A DNA stretch of 64,000 bases from Neobacillus cucumis. Lineage in GTDB: Bacteria > Bacillota > Bacilli > Bacillales_B > DSM-18226. The translations under genes were made by a program, and so were the position numbers. The first letter of the stretch is position 1, and each line of letters opens with the position of its first letter. This document shows positions 55,631 to 63,635 of the stretch, piece after piece. The notes below the pieces were generated by a model that was not told the origin of the DNA, did no database searches, and saw only the letters and a list, made by a program, of their open reading frames with translations. The stretch spans positions 1-64,000 of the forward strand of contig NZ_JAEHGC010000006.1 of NCBI RefSeq assembly GCF_016107705.1, given 5' to 3'.

Positions 55631-55640
55631 CATAGATATA

Positions 55641-55675
55641 CAAAAGAGGATTCCGTTACTAGAATCCTCTTTTGT
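55641..55675 (+). terminator. Terminator of the permease-amidohydrolase operon
   Basis: CAAAAGAGGATTC (55641-55653) pairs with GAATCCTCTTTTG (55662-55674), 10 nt past the stop. Confidence 0.88.
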
Positions 55676-55763
55676 ATTTAAACCATTGTTAACTAACTAT
55701 TCAAATTCAGATAGTTTATGCAAAATTAAATACATCAGATAGCTAAAAATCCCTAAAAATCAG

Positions 55764-55800
55764 TAAAACAATATGGCATAAAACATGCATTATTGTTTTA
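55764..55800. promoter_or_regulatory. Inverted repeat before the YitT-type gene
   Basis: TAAAACAATA (55764-55773) is mirrored by TATTGTTTTA (55791-55800) with a 17-nt spacer. It lies 44 nt before the next start and could be an operator or a weak hairpin. Confidence 0.35.
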
Positions 55801-55843
55801 ATCAAATCAATATGAAGCTTTAGTCATTGAGGGGTTGAGTTTA

Positions 55844-56686
55844 ATGAAACTTGAAATAAAACCTATCGTAGCTATTATCGTAGGTTCTGCCATTATGGGT
55901 TTTGGCATTGATTGTTTTAATATAAGTAACGGTTTAACAGAAGGCGGTATTACAGGAATAACCATATTACTGAAATTTATATTTAATTGGGATCCGGGGT
56001 TAGTCAATTTATTGATAAACATTCCGCTTATGTTTCTTGGCTGGAAGACATTGGGGAGAACTGCCTTTATTTATACGGTAGTGGGAACTGTATCGTTATC
56101 TATTTTTCTTAGTGTTTTTGAAAATTTCTCTTTGCCATTACATGATTCATTGCTCGCTTCTCTTTATGCCGGCGTTTCGGTCGGAATTGGATTAGGGATT
56201 GTATTTCGTTTTGGCGGGGCTACAGATGGAATCGATATCATCGCTTATCTTATGAATAAACACTTGGGATGGAGCATTGGGCGTACGTTGTTTTTTTCTG
56301 ATTTAATCGTCATTGCCATATCACTTATTTATCTTGATCTGACCCGTGCTATGTATACTCTTGTGGCTGTTTTTATTGGAGCAAAAGTCATTGATTATGT
56401 CCAGGAGGCAGCGTATAAAGCCAAAGCCGTAATGATTATATCGAATGAAACAGCTGAGATCTCAAAGAGAATTACCATAGAAATGGAAAGGGGGGTTACA
56501 CTGCTTACCGGAAAAGGGGGATACACAGGAGAAAGTAAGGAAGTGCTTTACTGTGTAGTGAACAGAAATGAACTAGGGCGACTAAAATTATTGGTGGAGG
56601 GAACGGACCCCTATGCATTTGTTAGTGTGAATGATGTGTACGAAGTGCTTGGAAGGGGGTTTACCCATGATAACCACAAGCATTAG
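55844..56686 (+). CDS. YitT-family membrane protein (DUF161 + DUF2179)
   Basis: A 280-residue membrane protein with five or six helices in the DUF161/YitT part (~1-200; GITGITILLKFIFNWDPGLV, FRFGGATDGIDIIAYLM) and a cytosolic DUF2179 domain (~205-275; RGVTLLTGKGGYTGESKEVL) thought to bind a nucleotide-like ligand. GAGGGG sits 9 nt before ATG 55844, so I reject the TTG at 55835. Bacillus genomes hold several paralogues; substrate and direction of transport are unknown. Confidence 0.9.
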   Translation: MKLEIKPIVAIIVGSAIMGFGIDCFNISNGLTEGGITGITILLKFIFNWDPGLVNLLINIPLMFLGWKTLGRTAFIYTVVGTVSLSIFLSVFENFSLPLHDSLLASLYAGVSVGIGLGIVFRFGGATDGIDIIAYLMNKHLGWSIGRTLFFSDLIVIAISLIYLDLTRAMYTLVAVFIGAKVIDYVQEAAYKAKAVMIISNETAEISKRITIEMERGVTLLTGKGGYTGESKEVLYCVVNRNELGRLKLLVEGTDPYAFVSVNDVYEVLGRGFTHDNHKH

Positions 56687-56922
56687 ATTTAACGGTACCA
56701 TGGTTTGAACACATTGAAAAATGTATTATCCTTGAACCTTGTATAGATACCTTTGTACTTGAACAAATAACCTATTAGGTTTACTTAAAGATTTAAATTA
56801 AGAATACTTTTTCATTTGGAATAGATGTATATCAATCTGTTAAATTGGAAATCCTTCTAACAAATGTGTTAAGATATCATCTTACATACTATCTAAAAAA
56901 TAAAAGGAAGAGGTATTGAAAT

Positions 56923-57195
56923 ATGAATAAAACAGAACTAATCAATGCTGTTGCAACACAAACAGAATTAGCAAAGAAAGATGCTACAAAAGCAGTGGAT
57001 GCGTTGTTTGAGGTCATCTCTAATACACTATCTAAGGAAGAGAAAATCCAGTTGATCGGATTTGGAACATTTGAAGTTCGTGAACGTGCAGCCAGAACAG
57101 GCCGTAATCCACAAACAGGCGAGGAAATGCAGATTGCTGCTTCTAAAGTTCCCGCTTTTAAACCAGGTAAAGAACTAAAAGAGGCTGTTAAATAA
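56923..57195 (+). CDS. hup: HU-family nucleoid protein (HBsu-like)
   Basis: A 90-residue histone-like protein that bends and compacts DNA. The whole family is visible: [20 protein letters not shown], then [20 protein letters not shown] in the beta arm, and [16 protein letters not shown] at the end. Length is exactly that of HBsu. A GGAAGAGG ribosome site and a 235-nt upstream region fit a strongly expressed single gene. A long perfect terminator follows. It may be a second HU paralogue of the genome; the sequence cannot tell. Confidence 0.95.
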   Translation: MNKTELINAVATQTELAKKDATKAVDALFEVISNTLSKEEKIQLIGFGTFEVRERAARTGRNPQTGEEMQIAASKVPAFKPGKELKEAVK

Positions 57196-57204
57196 GTAAC
57201 CAAT

Positions 57205-57249
57205 AAAGAGCGCTGTGGTAGCCTTTTGGCTTCCACAGCGCTCTTTTAT
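57205..57249. terminator. Strong bidirectional terminator after HU
   Basis: AAAGAGCGCTGTGG (57205-57218) pairs with CCACAGCGCTCTTT (57233-57246), an uninterrupted 14-bp stem with T runs on both sides; it also serves the convergent MFS gene. Confidence 0.9.
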
Positions 57250-57285
57250 TCTTTAGGGTAAAACTGTAGAAAGAATAGCTTTTTA

Positions 57286-58488
57286 TTATTTTGCAAGACT
57301 TTCTGATAAATGCTCTTCTTTCCACATCACTGTAATTCCGAGACCAATGATCATAATGACAGCTGAGAAAAGATAAGGATAGTGGATGTTTACGTCAAAT
57401 AGTATTCCGCCCATCGCTGGTCCAACGATATTACCTAAGCTCGTATAAGTAGAATTCATTCCAGCAACAAATCCTTGCTCCTTCTTGGCAGCTCTTGATA
57501 AAAATGTCGTCAATGCCGGACGAAGCAAGTCAAATGCGAGAAAGATGAAGCTAGTTACCACCAGCACTACTAAAAAGCTAGAAACCACGGTGGACGCCAC
57601 TGCCAAAATTGCCCCAATGACCAAACATAATTGGATCAGTTTCTTTTCTCCAAGAAAATCTACAATTCTTCCAAACATAAATACTTGCACAATAACGCCA
57701 AAGATGGAACTTATTGTAATAATGGCTGCAATGTCCTTTGGTGTAAAGCCGAATTTATGATCAGAAAATAGACTAAAAACAGTTTCATAGGCTGATAAAC
57801 CGAATGCAAGCACAAATACAATGATAAAGGCAATGAAATAAAGCGGATTAAGTGATTTTTTTAAATCGCTAATAAAGTTTGTTTGCTTTGTATTAGTGGA
57901 AATTTCCGCAAGCTGTTCCTTAGTTAGTGGCTCTTTTAAAATAAATATGGAAGTAAAGCAGGCTAAAAAGGCAATGGCTGCCGCAAAGAAAAAGGGCATA
58001 CGTACACCGTATTCTGCAATAAATCCACCTATGCCGGGCCCTATGATAAAGCCAGTGCTAATAGCGGCAGACATATAGCCCATCGCTTTTGGCCGTTCCT
58101 GAACGGATGTAATATCTGCAAGATATGCAGTAACTCCCGGCATAATAAAGGCGGCACTAAAACCACCTAGAATCCTTGATAGATAAAGCACTGATACCTT
58201 TTCACCTATCCCAAAAATTAGTTCTGAAACACCAAATAGGAATAAGCCAATGATAATGATTTTCTTTCTGCCATAACGGTCAACCCATCTTCCTGCGAGT
58301 GGTGACACCAGCAGTTGTGACACCGCAAAAACCGCAACAAGATAGCCCATCGTTTTCCCAGATAAATGCATGTTATTCATAAACGTCGGCATAACAGGGA
58401 TGATTAGACCCACTCCCAGAAAGGCAATGAAAATGTTGCTTAATAGAACAATTAATACAGCTTTTTGTTCTTTTATCGTTTTCTTCAT
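57286..58488 (-). CDS. MFS multidrug efflux transporter (NorA/Bmr type)
   Basis: A 400-residue major facilitator with 12 predicted helices. The loop 2-3 motif GRWVDRYGRKKIIIIG and the antiporter motif C segment (STGFIIGPGIGGFIAEYG) in helix 5 mark the drug/H+ antiporters of the NorA/Bmr/Blt group. It starts 29 nt after a TetR-family gene on the same strand, so the pair is an autoregulated efflux operon. Drug range unknown. Confidence 0.9.
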   Translation of the reverse strand: MKKTIKEQKAVLIVLLSNIFIAFLGVGLIIPVMPTFMNNMHLSGKTMGYLVAVFAVSQLLVSPLAGRWVDRYGRKKIIIIGLFLFGVSELIFGIGEKVSVLYLSRILGGFSAAFIMPGVTAYLADITSVQERPKAMGYMSAAISTGFIIGPGIGGFIAEYGVRMPFFFAAAIAFLACFTSIFILKEPLTKEQLAEISTNTKQTNFISDLKKSLNPLYFIAFIIVFVLAFGLSAYETVFSLFSDHKFGFTPKDIAAIITISSIFGVIVQVFMFGRIVDFLGEKKLIQLCLVIGAILAVASTVVSSFLVVLVVTSFIFLAFDLLRPALTTFLSRAAKKEQGFVAGMNSTYTSLGNIVGPAMGGILFDVNIHYPYLFSAVIMIIGLGITVMWKEEHLSESLAK

Positions 58489-58517
58489 GAATCAACACCT
58501 CTTTTCTGTATGAATCA

Positions 58518-59096
58518 TTAATGTGAAATCCCTCTCCAAAATACAGTCCAAGAGGCTTCTAATTTATCTTTCAGCCGTTTCTCATCATTGCCATATACAA
58601 GTTCCAGCAAAATGGAATCGACTACTCCTAAGAAAGCGAAGGTGGGTGTTTTTGCTGTATCTCCAACGATTACTTCAGCATCAATCCAATCCTGAAAATT
58701 ACTTTCCAGTATCACCTGAACCTTCTCCTCGGTATCAATTATTTCCTTTTCAATTGCTTTTGCAAGATGGGCTGGCGGAAAAAAGGACATACGCAGCCAA
58801 AACTTTATATGCTCATTTTTTTGAAAAAGATCGATAACCAATTGTAGGAATCCGTATAAATCTCTTTCGGGGTTTTGTGAATCAATTTTCCCAAAATATT
58901 GGAGTTTTGAAGATAGCTCAGTCTCTTTTGCATCACGCAAAACTTGCAGAAAAAGGTCATCCTTCCCTTTAAAATGAGCGTAAATCGATTGCTTTTTCAT
59001 ACCGACCTCTTCAGCTATTTGCGAAAGAGATGCTCCTTCATAACCATGAATGGTGAAATATTTTAGAGCTGCTTCTTTAATTTCATTGCTTTTCAA
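58518..59096 (-). CDS. TetR-family repressor of the efflux operon
   Basis: A 192-residue TetR regulator. The HTH is YEGASLSQIAEEVGMKKQSI followed by YAHFKGKDDLF. The upstream in-frame GTG at 59105 overlaps the AGAGGTGG ribosome site, so TTG 59096 (MKSNEIKEAALKYF) is the likely start. It heads an operon with the MFS pump and has a palindromic operator 14 nt before the start. A pump substrate should release it. Confidence 0.9.
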   Translation of the reverse strand: MKSNEIKEAALKYFTIHGYEGASLSQIAEEVGMKKQSIYAHFKGKDDLFLQVLRDAKETELSSKLQYFGKIDSQNPERDLYGFLQLVIDLFQKNEHIKFWLRMSFFPPAHLAKAIEKEIIDTEEKVQVILESNFQDWIDAEVIVGDTAKTPTFAFLGVVDSILLELVYGNDEKRLKDKLEASWTVFWRGISH

Positions 59097-59109
59097 AAAA
59101 ACCACCTCT

Positions 59110-59131
59110 AACTTACGAACGTTCGTTAGTT
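59110..59131. promoter_or_regulatory. TetR operator palindrome
   Basis: AACTTACGAAC and GTTCGTTAGTT form a 22-bp dyad (one mismatched pair) centred at 59120/59121, directly before the tetR-type gene. The ACGAACGTTCGT core is a typical TetR-family half-site arrangement. Confidence 0.8.
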
Positions 59132-59259
59132 ATGTTATCAAATAATATCCTTATTGGCAAGTGATCTCCATTGGTATGACAGTTGATATATTTGTTGAAA
59201 GTTGGAGAAGAGGCGGGTTTTGGATGAATGTAAGAGGATTATAAGAATTAAGCGTTAAA

Positions 59260-59290
59260 AAAATAGAGCTTGGATCCCAAGCTCTATTTT
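59260..59290. terminator. Bidirectional terminator
   Basis: AAATAGAGCTTGG pairs with CCAAGCTCTATTT over a 3-nt loop, with A/T runs on both sides. It ends the FMN reductase gene (minus strand). Confidence 0.88.
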
Positions 59291-59311
59291 AAAAAGGAGA
59301 GTAAATTTCTA

Positions 59312-59860
59312 TTATCTAACAGTTTTTAATGCTCCGCTCCAAGCGACGACTTCCCCAAGCATTGCATTCACATTTGTAAGATGCAATTCAGCTGGTTTGA
59401 ATACTGATCCGTTTTCAAAATCAGTAAATAATGAAAGAGTCGGATGTGTACGTACATCTGCTACTTTTAATTCCCCTAAGATGCCGCGTAAGTGTTCAGC
59501 AGCACGCGCTCCGCCTGTTGATCCATAACTTACAATACCTGCTGCTTTATCGTTCCAAGCTTCGCGAGCGGAATCAAGTGCATTTTTCAATGCGCCTGTG
59601 ATGCTGTGGTTGTATTCCTGAACAATAAATACAAAGCCATCAAGGCTTGCAAGTTTTTCATTCCAGGCTTGAAGTCCTGGTTCTTGGCCAGTACCTTCTC
59701 CTAAGAATGGTAATTTGAAGTCGGCGATATCAACGATTTCATAATCTGCATCCTGACGTTTGTCAGCAATACCTTTTACCCATTCTCCTACTTGTGGACT
59801 AACGCGTCCTTGGCGTGTACTTCCTAAAATAATCCCGATTTTTAATTTTGGATTAGTCAT
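59312..59860 (-). CDS. NAD(P)H-dependent FMN reductase
   Basis: A 182-residue flavodoxin-like reductase. GSTRQGRVSPQVGEWV is the FMN-phosphate loop, PFLGEG and EYNHSITGALKNALD are family signatures. ATG 59860 is preceded by an excellent AAGGAGG site. Longer starts at 59908 or 59917 (MSFFSNLFGTSKEEE) are possible and would add ~16-19 residues behind an AAGGGG site. It is divergent from a luciferase-like monooxygenase across a long palindrome, so it may deliver reduced flavin to it or share a stress regulator. Confidence 0.88.
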   Translation of the reverse strand: MTNPKLKIGIILGSTRQGRVSPQVGEWVKGIADKRQDADYEIVDIADFKLPFLGEGTGQEPGLQAWNEKLASLDGFVFIVQEYNHSITGALKNALDSAREAWNDKAAGIVSYGSTGGARAAEHLRGILGELKVADVRTHPTLSLFTDFENGSVFKPAELHLTNVNAMLGEVVAWSGALKTVR

Positions 59861-59956
59861 TTTTTCTTCCTCCTTAGATGTACCGAATAGATTACTGAAA
59901 AAGCTCATTTTTGACACCCCTTGTAGTATATTGTGAAATATATTTACAAATCATGA

Positions 59957-59987
59957 ATCTCAAATTAAAATATATTTAATTCGAGAT
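59957..59987. promoter_or_regulatory. 31-bp palindrome in the divergent promoter, MarR-type operator candidate
   Basis: ATCTCAAATTAAA and TTTAATTCGAGAT flank ATATA, a near-perfect 31-bp dyad with one mismatched pair. The ATCTCGAATT half-site recalls operators of MhqR-type MarR repressors that sense quinones in Bacillus. It is centred between the FMN reductase and LLM genes and could control both. No MarR gene lies in the window. Confidence 0.6.
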
Positions 59988-60060
59988 AATCATATTACAC
60001 AGAATTATTTTTGTCAACTAATGAATATTAACAATATGGAAATGAAGGGACGAGAAAGAA

Positions 60061-61101
60061 ATGGAAATTGGGATTTATACGTTAGCGGATTTAGGTCCGA
60101 ATCCGCATACGGGGAAGACGATTAGTGCGCATCAGCGACTTGAAGAAATTATCCAAGCGGCAAAAATGGCCGATGAATTAGGGCTGGATGTATTTGGTGT
60201 TGGGGAGCATCACCGACTGGACTATGCGGTATCTGCTCCTGCAATTGTATTATCGGCCATATCGCAAGTTACAAAACGAATTAAGCTAACAAGTACAACG
60301 ACAGTTTTAAATACGATAGACCCTGTCCGTTTATTTGAGGATTTTGCTACACTCGATTTGCTATCAAATGGGCGGGCGGAAATTATTGCCGGACGTGGTG
60401 CTTTTATCGAATCATTTCCGCTGTTCGGGTATGACGTTAACCAATATGATGAATTGTTTGAAGAACATATTGAGCTCTTTTTGAAGTTGAATGCGGAAGA
60501 GAGGGTTACATGGAGCGGCAGATTTAGGTCGCCATTGCAAGCTGCTGAAATAGCTCCGAGGCCGTTACAGAAAGAAATCCCGATTTGGGTTGGAGTTGGC
60601 GGCACTCCGGAGAGCGCGGCACGAGCAGGCAGATTAGGAACTGGTTTAGCGTTGGCAATATTGGGAGGCCCGCCAATCCGATTCAAGCCTCTTGTAGATA
60701 TATATCGTCAGGCGGCAAGTCAAGCCGGTCACGCTCCGGAATCTTTGAAAGTGGGAGTCACAGGACATGCTTATATATCTAAGACCACGGAGCAGGCAAA
60801 AGATGAGTATTATGCGTACCACTCCAATTATTGGGGATATCTCAATCGCCAGCGTGGCATGAGTACCCATATGTCGAGAGCTGATTTTGAGATTATGGCC
60901 GCTCCGGAAACGGCATTATTTGTGGGAAGTTCACAGCAGATTATTGAAAAAATTCTCTATCAATACGAGCTTTTTGGGCACCAGCGGTTTATTGCTCAAA
61001 TGGACATTGGCGGAATGCCGTTTGAGAAGGTAGCGGAGAATATTGAGCGGCTAGCAACGGAGGTTGCACCAGTTGTGCGTCGGGAGATCGGGAAACAATA
61101 A
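60061..61101 (+). CDS. LLM-class flavin-dependent oxidoreductase
   Basis: A 346-residue luciferase-like monooxygenase, TIM-barrel fold. Family features: MADELGLDVFGVGEHHRLDY, TSTTTVLNTIDPVRLFEDFA, LSNGRAEIIAGRGAF and PIWVGVGGTPESAARAGRLG. Such enzymes use FMNH2 and O2 on an organic substrate, or act in F420-like reductions. The partner reductase is divergent at 59860. AGGGACGAGAAAGA lies before the ATG as a weak ribosome site. Substrate unknown. The 52-bp minisatellite starts 21 nt after its stop. Confidence 0.88.
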   Translation: MEIGIYTLADLGPNPHTGKTISAHQRLEEIIQAAKMADELGLDVFGVGEHHRLDYAVSAPAIVLSAISQVTKRIKLTSTTTVLNTIDPVRLFEDFATLDLLSNGRAEIIAGRGAFIESFPLFGYDVNQYDELFEEHIELFLKLNAEERVTWSGRFRSPLQAAEIAPRPLQKEIPIWVGVGGTPESAARAGRLGTGLALAILGGPPIRFKPLVDIYRQAASQAGHAPESLKVGVTGHAYISKTTEQAKDEYYAYHSNYWGYLNRQRGMSTHMSRADFEIMAAPETALFVGSSQQIIEKILYQYELFGHQRFIAQMDIGGMPFEKVAENIERLATEVAPVVRREIGKQ

Positions 61102-61122
61102 AACTGTTGAAAAAAAATGTAC

Positions 61123-61873
61123 TTGCATTGCCCGTAAAGAGGAAAAAAGTGATCTCGAGGTAAAAGGAAAGACGTTGCATTACCCCTGAAGAGGAAAAAA
61201 GTGATCTCGAGGTAAAAGGAAAGACGTTGCATTACCCGTGAAGAGGAAAAAGGTGACCTCGAGGTAAAAGGAAAGGCGTTGCATTACCCGTGAAGAGGAA
61301 AAAGGTGACCTCGAGGTAAAAGGAAAGACGTTGCATTACCCCTGAAGAGGAAAAAAGTGATTTCGAGGTAAAAGGGAAGGAGTTGCATTACCCGTGAAGA
61401 GGAAAAAGGTGACCTCGAGGTAAAAGGAAAGGCGTTGCATTACCCGTGAAGAGGAAAAAGGTGACCTCGAGGTAAAAGGGGAGGCGTTGCATTACCCGTG
61501 AAGAAGAAAAAAGTGATCTCGCGGTAAAAGGAAGGGCATTGCATTACCCGTGAAGAAGAAAAAAGTGACCTCGAGGTAAAAGGGGAGGCGTTGCATTACC
61601 CGTGAAGAAGAAAAAAGTGATCTCAAGGTAAAAGGGAAGGCGTTGCATTACCCGTGAAGAGGAAAAAAGTGATCTCAAGGTAAAAGGGAAGGCGTTGCAT
61701 TACCCGTGAAGAGGAAAAAAGTGATCTCGAAGTAAAAGGAAAGGCGTTGCATTACCCGTGAAGAAGAAAGAAGTGATTTCGAGGTAAAAGGAAAGGCGTT
61801 GCATTGCCCCCGAAGAGGAAAAAAGTGATCTCGCGGTAAAAGGAAGGGCATTAAATTACCCGTGAAGATGATA
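61123..61873. repeat. 52-bp minisatellite, 14 full copies plus a partial one
   Basis: Units start at 61123, 61175, 61227 and so on every 52 bp to 61799, with a truncated unit at 61851. No unit has an insertion or deletion, only substitutions (e.g. CTGAAGAGG/GTGAAGAAG, TCTCGAGG/CCTCGAGG/TCTCAAGG). The unit begins TTGCATTACCCGTGAAGAGG and contains CTCGAGGTAAAAGG. TTACC and GGTAA within each unit can pair. Because 52 is not divisible by three and minus-strand frames shift at each unit, it is not coding. Confidence 0.95.
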
Positions 61874-61902
61874 AATGCATACTTAAGGTTAATGAAAATT
61901 GC

Positions 61903-61935
61903 AAAAAAAAGAGTTGAGCCAAAATAGCTCAACTC
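61903..61935 (-). terminator. Terminator of folD
   Basis: On the minus strand GAGTTGAGC pairs with GCTCAACTC over a 7-nt loop, followed by eight T (61903-61910 in plus coordinates are A). Confidence 0.92.
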
Positions 61936-61943
61936 AAATCATA

Positions 61944-62786
61944 TTAGTTTTGAAGAGTTTCCTCAGCAGACTTTACAGTATGCTTTAACAGCATCGAAAT
62001 TGTCACAGGACCAACTCCGCCTGGAACAGGGGTAATCGCGCTAGCTTTTTCATAACACGCATCGTAATCCACATCACCGATATTGCCTTTGTTATATCCA
62101 GCATCCAAGATTACTGCACCTTCTTTGATCCAGTCGCCTTGAATAAAATTAGGTTTACCCACAGCTGCTACAACAATATCCGCTTGTTTAACGATTTCTG
62201 GTAAATTCGTTGTACGTGAATGACAGGTTGTAACTGTCGCATCCGCATTTAAAAGTAATGCAGATACCGGCTTCCCTAAAATCGGGCTTCTTCCAACAAC
62301 AACCGCATGTTTACCCTCAACAGGGATATTGTAAAAGTTAATGATTTCCATGATCGCAGCCGGAGTACATGATGGATATTTTCCAAATCCTAAAGCTGTT
62401 TCCCCATAGCCTCTGCTTGTTACCCCATCAACATCCTTACGAATATCAATGGACTCAAACGCTTTACGTTCATCAATCTGTGCCGGCACTGGATGTTGAA
62501 GAAGAATTCCATGAACAGAATCATCTTGGTTTAATTCATCAATTGTTTTTAATAAATCATCTGTTTGTGTTTCTTTAGGAAGGTGAATTCGTAATGATTT
62601 AATTCCAACCTTCTCACAAGCATTTCCCTTCATTTTTACATATGTCGCTGATGAAGGATCATCCCCGACTAAAATAGTAGCAAGGCAAGGAGTAACTCCT
62701 TTTTCCTTTAGTACGTTCACTTTATCTTTTAAAGCATCTTTAATATTGGTTGCTACGAGTTGTCCATCTAAAATGACTTTTTCCAT
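61944..62786 (-). CDS. folD: Bifunctional methylenetetrahydrofolate dehydrogenase/cyclohydrolase
   Basis: A 280-residue cytoplasmic enzyme that interconverts 5,10-methylene-, methenyl- and 10-formyl-tetrahydrofolate, supplying one-carbon units for purines. Signatures: YVKMKGNACEKVGI with the catalytic Lys, GILLQHPVPAQID, KDVDGVT, and VVGRSPILGKPVSALLLNAD of the NADP site, ending VTPVPGGVGPVT-like (ITPVPGGVGPVTISMLL). AGGAGGG lies before the ATG. Expression is governed by the ZTP riboswitch upstream, which links it to folate shortage. Confidence 0.96.
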   Translation of the reverse strand: MEKVILDGQLVATNIKDALKDKVNVLKEKGVTPCLATILVGDDPSSATYVKMKGNACEKVGIKSLRIHLPKETQTDDLLKTIDELNQDDSVHGILLQHPVPAQIDERKAFESIDIRKDVDGVTSRGYGETALGFGKYPSCTPAAIMEIINFYNIPVEGKHAVVVGRSPILGKPVSALLLNADATVTTCHSRTTNLPEIVKQADIVVAAVGKPNFIQGDWIKEGAVILDAGYNKGNIGDVDYDACYEKASAITPVPGGVGPVTISMLLKHTVKSAEETLQN

Positions 62787-62812
62787 TGAAAAAAACCCTC
62801 CTAAATAATAAA

Positions 62813-62912
62813 AGAGATAGGAAAAAAATACCTATCTCTGCCCAGACGACCCGACCGTATAAAATGCAGCTCCCATGTGGTCAATTCCACGGTTGTCGTC
62901 AGTCACTGCATT
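62813..62912 (-). promoter_or_regulatory. ZTP (pfl) riboswitch with expression-platform terminator, controls folD
   Basis: On the minus strand the leader contains GCAGTGACTGACG, then CCGTGGAATTGACCACATGG, GGAGCTGC, and GTCGTCTGGGCAG, the conserved parts of the pfl/ZTP aptamer (62836-62912). The aptamer runs into AGAGATAGG/CCTATCTCT (62813-62839) followed by TTTATT, an intrinsic terminator sharing bases with the aptamer end. Binding of ZTP/ZMP, which accumulate when 10-formyl-THF is low, should allow read-through into folD. Confidence 0.9.
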
Positions 62913-62971
62913 TTCCTTCTTATTGATTAGAGAATATCATACCTTAAAAAGATATTCAATAAAGGTTTTTG

Positions 62972-63448
62972 TTAGGAAGAAAATGGATAAACCAAATAGG
63001 TTAAGAAACCAATAATAATCCCGGTGATGGCTCCAAAAAATACCTCTGCCGGTTGATGTCCTAACAGCTCTTTAAGCTTTGCTCGGGATTCTGTTTTTTT
63101 TAGATTAGGGTCTTTTAGAGTTTCAACCAAAGCGTTAAAATCAACTAACAATTTATTTAAAACCTCCGCATGGTAACCGGCATGCCGGCGGACACCCGTA
63201 GCATCATGCATGACAATGGCAGACATCACTACACAAATCGCGAACTCATTTGATTTAAACCCTGAGGTAAGCCCAATCGCTGTTGTTAAGGAAATAATCG
63301 TTGCGGTATGGGAGCTAGGCATACCGCCAGTACTAAACATCAGATTCCATCTTACTTCTCCGGTTGTTAAAAAATGAATGGGAATTTTTACGAATTGAGC
63401 AATCAACATCCCTAAAAGGGCGGCTAAAATAGGATAGGATAAAAACAC
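62972..63448 (-). CDS. yuiD: Divergent PAP2-family membrane protein, YuiD-like
   Basis: A 158-residue membrane protein of the DUF212/YuiD family, related to acid phosphatase/vanadium haloperoxidases. Conserved stretches are STGGMPSSHTATIISLTTAI, VVMSAIVMHDATGVRRHAG and GHQPAEVFFGAITGIIIG, with four or five helices. The start is GTG 63448 after GGAGGG. Function is not established. Single gene, convergent with nothing; the alkaline phosphatase gene is divergent from it. Confidence 0.9.
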   Translation of the reverse strand: MFLSYPILAALLGMLIAQFVKIPIHFLTTGEVRWNLMFSTGGMPSSHTATIISLTTAIGLTSGFKSNEFAICVVMSAIVMHDATGVRRHAGYHAEVLNKLLVDFNALVETLKDPNLKKTESRAKLKELLGHQPAEVFFGAITGIIIGFLTYLVYPFSS

Positions 63449-63635
63449 AGGTTTCCCTCCAGTAAATGTATTTAACTTTTCTCATTAATAATTGATTGTA
63501 TGTGTATATCGCAAAAGAAATTTCTTTTATTACATACCCTTTTTAATGTTAGATTACCCAAAAAGGCAAATTCCTTATGATTATAAATTAAAAGGGGAAA
63601 CTGAACCTATATAGTGAAATTTAGGAGGAGAGATT

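Noticed and set aside
61123..61873. CRISPR array
   Set aside because: The units are contiguous 52-bp near-identical copies without unique spacers, and no cas gene is near.
61675..61932. Minus-strand ORF of 85 codons through the 52-bp repeat
   Set aside because: Its peptide only reflects the repeat; the 52-bp unit shifts the frame each copy and no ribosome site exists.
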